From positions 1 to 45,049 of the forward strand of contig NZ_BACI01000086.1 of assembly GCF_000225505.1 (NCBI RefSeq): a stretch of 45,049 nucleotides of DNA, read 5' to 3'. The notes beneath the pieces are model-generated. The model saw nothing but the letters and a program-made list of their open reading frames with translations. It made no database searches and was not told where the DNA came from. The stretch comes from Gordonia alkanivorans NBRC 16433 (GTDB lineage Bacteria; Actinomycetota; Actinomycetes; Mycobacteriales; Mycobacteriaceae). Position numbers and translations under genes: made by a program. Of the stretch, positions 43,540-45,049 are shown piece after piece (the first letter of the stretch is position 1; every line of letters starts with the position of its first letter).

Positions 43540-44775
43540 CTACTGGTGTGGCAGAGCAGGACACGCCCCTCCTCGCGTGAGTGTCGACATCGCGATGAGT
43601 GCTTCTGGTGAGTGGAATCCGTAGGCCCGTTTGGTCAGTGCCCTCAGATGCGTGTTGGTGGCCTCCACCCGGGCGTTCGATAGGCCCACGACAACGGAGT
43701 TGTAGATCTGGATCTGTTGCTGTCGTACCGATCTGGAGAGACCGACGAGTTCGATGATTCGACTACGATCAGCTCGATGTAACCAGTGCTCGAGCCGTCG
43801 CCACGTGCCGGAATGTTCCCCGGTAACGATGTGGCGGAGTTCCTCTTTCAGTTGATACGCGCGAGCGAGTTCACTATTGGCGCGTTTGACGATCAGCTCA
43901 CGGGTCCGCTGTTGACCGGGGGTGAGGTTCTCGGGGTTCTTCAACAGTGCCCACCTCAGATTCCTACGATCGTCGTTGGAGAGACCGTGGATCCGGTTGA
44001 GGACCCGGCTACGACAACGGTCCACGGCACGGGTGGCCCACTGGACGACATGAAACGGATCCATGCATCGAATGGCATCCGGAGCACGTTCTGCAACAAC
44101 CGTTTCGATGTACTGACCCGCGTCGGCGCTCACATGGGTCAGCTGTGCACTGCGCGTGGCGCCGAGCTCGTCGAAGAACTGGCGGAGCGTCTTCTTGGTT
44201 GCACCCTCACGCGCCCACACCAACCTGCCGGTGTCGTGGTCGACGATCACCGTCAGATATCGCCGACCTTTTCGGTAGGCGATTTCATCGATACCAATCC
44301 TGCGCAACCCATCCATTCGGTCGGCCTGTCCGGTGTGATCGGCAACGACTCGAGCGATGATGCGTTGCACTGTTCGCCACGACACCCTCATGTACTCACA
44401 CACCGCGGATGATGGACTGTGCGCGGCGAGCCAGGCGACCGTGTCGTCGAATCGGCGCGTCATCTTTGCTGCCGGCCGTGCCCACGGCACATGTTCTGTG
44501 ACGACGCCGTGCAGGCTGCAGTCGACCCGTCCAATGTGTCCTTGCAGGTAGCAGCGCATCCCGCCCAGGTCGAGGTGTCGCCAACGGCGCGGATGGTGTG
44601 GACGGTCATAGCCTGGTCGACGCCGTCGGCAGTGTGGACACCGCGAGTCCTGCCTGCGTTTCGCACGGACCGAGACGACCAACAACTGGCCGTCATCGTC
44701 GTCTTCAATGGCGACATCAAGAACCACCAGGTTCTCGATCTTCAGCAACTTCTGCAGTAGTCTAGTAGCGCGCAA
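43540..44775 (-). CDS. ISL3-family transposase
   Basis: A 411-aa DDE transposase, full length for the family. There is an N-terminal zinc-finger-like CPHCRRRRPGYDRPHHPRRW, a helix-turn-helix region (SSAVCEYMRVSWRTVQRII), and a catalytic core with Asp in RRIGIDEIAYRKGRRYL, Asp in RCMDPFHVVQWA and Glu in ARVEATNTHLRALTKRAYGF. No frameshift is seen, so it is probably active. The start is TTG 44775, with GAGGAG seven bases before it; this codon lies inside the stem of a hairpin (see 44767-44838). Confidence 0.93.
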   Translation of the reverse strand: MRATRLLQKLLKIENLVVLDVAIEDDDDGQLLVVSVRAKRRQDSRCPHCRRRRPGYDRPHHPRRWRHLDLGGMRCYLQGHIGRVDCSLHGVVTEHVPWARPAAKMTRRFDDTVAWLAAHSPSSAVCEYMRVSWRTVQRIIARVVADHTGQADRMDGLRRIGIDEIAYRKGRRYLTVIVDHDTGRLVWAREGATKKTLRQFFDELGATRSAQLTHVSADAGQYIETVVAERAPDAIRCMDPFHVVQWATRAVDRCRSRVLNRIHGLSNDDRRNLRWALLKNPENLTPGQQRTRELIVKRANSELARAYQLKEELRHIVTGEHSGTWRRLEHWLHRADRSRIIELVGLSRSVRQQQIQIYNSVVVGLSNARVEATNTHLRALTKRAYGFHSPEALIAMSTLTRGGACPALPHQ

Positions 44776-44838
44776 CGCCCTGCTCCTCGGTTTAGTCTTC
44801 GCAAACCAAACCTTAAGTGAGACAGGGCGTTGCGCGCT
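44767..44838 (-). promoter_or_regulatory. Hairpin over the transposase start codon
   Basis: Perfect 16-bp arms (44767-44782 and 44823-44838, AGCGCGCAACGCCCTG and its complement) with a 40-base loop. The TTG start (44773-44775) lies in the 3' arm and the GAGGAG ribosome site in the loop. Any transcript that enters from outside the element would fold and hide the start; one that begins within the loop would not. This matches the protection known for IS10 and IS50. Confidence 0.65.
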
Positions 44839-45005
44839 TCAGGCGCACCGGGAGGCACCCACAGAACCGTCAAGAGTGCCACATCCGTTTGAGTACTGTA
44901 GGTATTCCACAGCAGTTTTCGGTGATTTGTCAGTGGCGGCAGGATAGTTCGCGACCCTGAGAACTGGAAGTTTGCAACACATCTCCCCCCGTCACCCCGC
45001 TAACC

Positions 45006-45029
45006 AAGGAGCGAGCGCCACGAAGGGCT
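45006..45029 (-). repeat. Dispersed intergenic repeat core, copy 3 (reversed)
   Basis: Read on the minus strand, this carries CCCTTCGTGGCGCTCGCTCC, the core seen at 441 and 32968. It lies in the last 169 bp of the window, beyond the IS. I see no gene in that stretch; it holds the former upstream region of the DUF222 gene. Confidence 0.55.
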
Positions 45030-45049
45030 GGCGACATCTGCTCACCAGA

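Larger units (their letters stand above)
43514..44880 (-). mobile_element. ISL3-family insertion sequence, complete (1367 bp)
   Basis: The ends are imperfect inverted repeats. Inward from 43514 the element reads GGTCCTCCTGACGGTTT, and inward from 44880 on the other strand it reads GGCACTCTTGACGGTTC; the match continues into GTGGGT. Both sides are flanked by the same 8 bp, ACATCCGT (43506-43513 and 44881-44888), the target duplication length expected for ISL3. One intact transposase gene fills it. The perfect duplication suggests a recent insertion. Confidence 0.93.

Overview
The window is high-GC, densely packed actinobacterial chromosome. Several things point to the Mycobacteriales, most likely a Gordonia-like genome: an L32 protein without zinc-binding cysteines, a DUF222/HNH (13E12-type) gene, DUF5336 and PerM-like membrane proteins, a NirB-NirD pair of actinobacterial type, and two gene blocks laid out as I remember the Mycobacterium tuberculosis Rv0954-Rv0959 and Rv2498c-Rv2505c regions. 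The genus is an inference. I saw no tRNA, rRNA or CRISPR array.

Layout. 1-650: a GIY-YIG nuclease and a 38-bp tandem repeat. 646-3808 (minus): a nitrite-assimilation operon (115-aa protein, nirB, nirD) with a GlnR-like box upstream. 3919-6814 (minus): AurF-like diiron oxygenase, fprB and a DUF2834 membrane protein, translationally coupled behind a palindromic operator. 7003-8883: a doubly frameshifted SDR gene, then an AbiEi/DUF559-like gene bracketed by two 72-bp palindromes. 8892-14311: a TRIC-type channel, rpmF (too short for usual ORF lists), two DUF4190 proteins with low-complexity tails, an AEC transporter, a DUF1707 protein and a small membrane protein.

14328-26446 (all minus): the block DUF5336 - perM - purN - purH - AAA ATPase - VWA protein, split by five accessory genes (TSUP permease, TauD-like dioxygenase, ArsR, SRPBCC, mycothiol-dependent-type protein). 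The ArsR trio has clear tandem operator sites.

26661-36714 (minus): a seven-gene leucine/isovalerate operon (accD1, accA1, acyl-CoA dehydrogenase, MaoC hydratase, CitE-like lyase, FadD35-like ligase, acetoacetyl-CoA synthetase). Together the genes can take isovaleryl-CoA to acetyl-CoA and acetoacetyl-CoA. A promoter with an 8+8-bp palindrome over the predicted start of transcription lies upstream. A fused 1187-aa indolepyruvate ferredoxin oxidoreductase-type gene diverges from it and could feed branched-chain acyl-CoAs in.

40462-45049: a PrmC-like methyltransferase, another tail-plus-membrane protein, and a decaying DUF222-HNH gene (in-frame stop) with an intact ISL3-family element inserted exactly at its start codon. 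The element is 1367 bp with imperfect terminal inverted repeats and a perfect 8-bp target duplication. Its transposase start codon lies inside a 16-bp hairpin stem, and its end supplies a new Shine-Dalgarno sequence to the interrupted gene.
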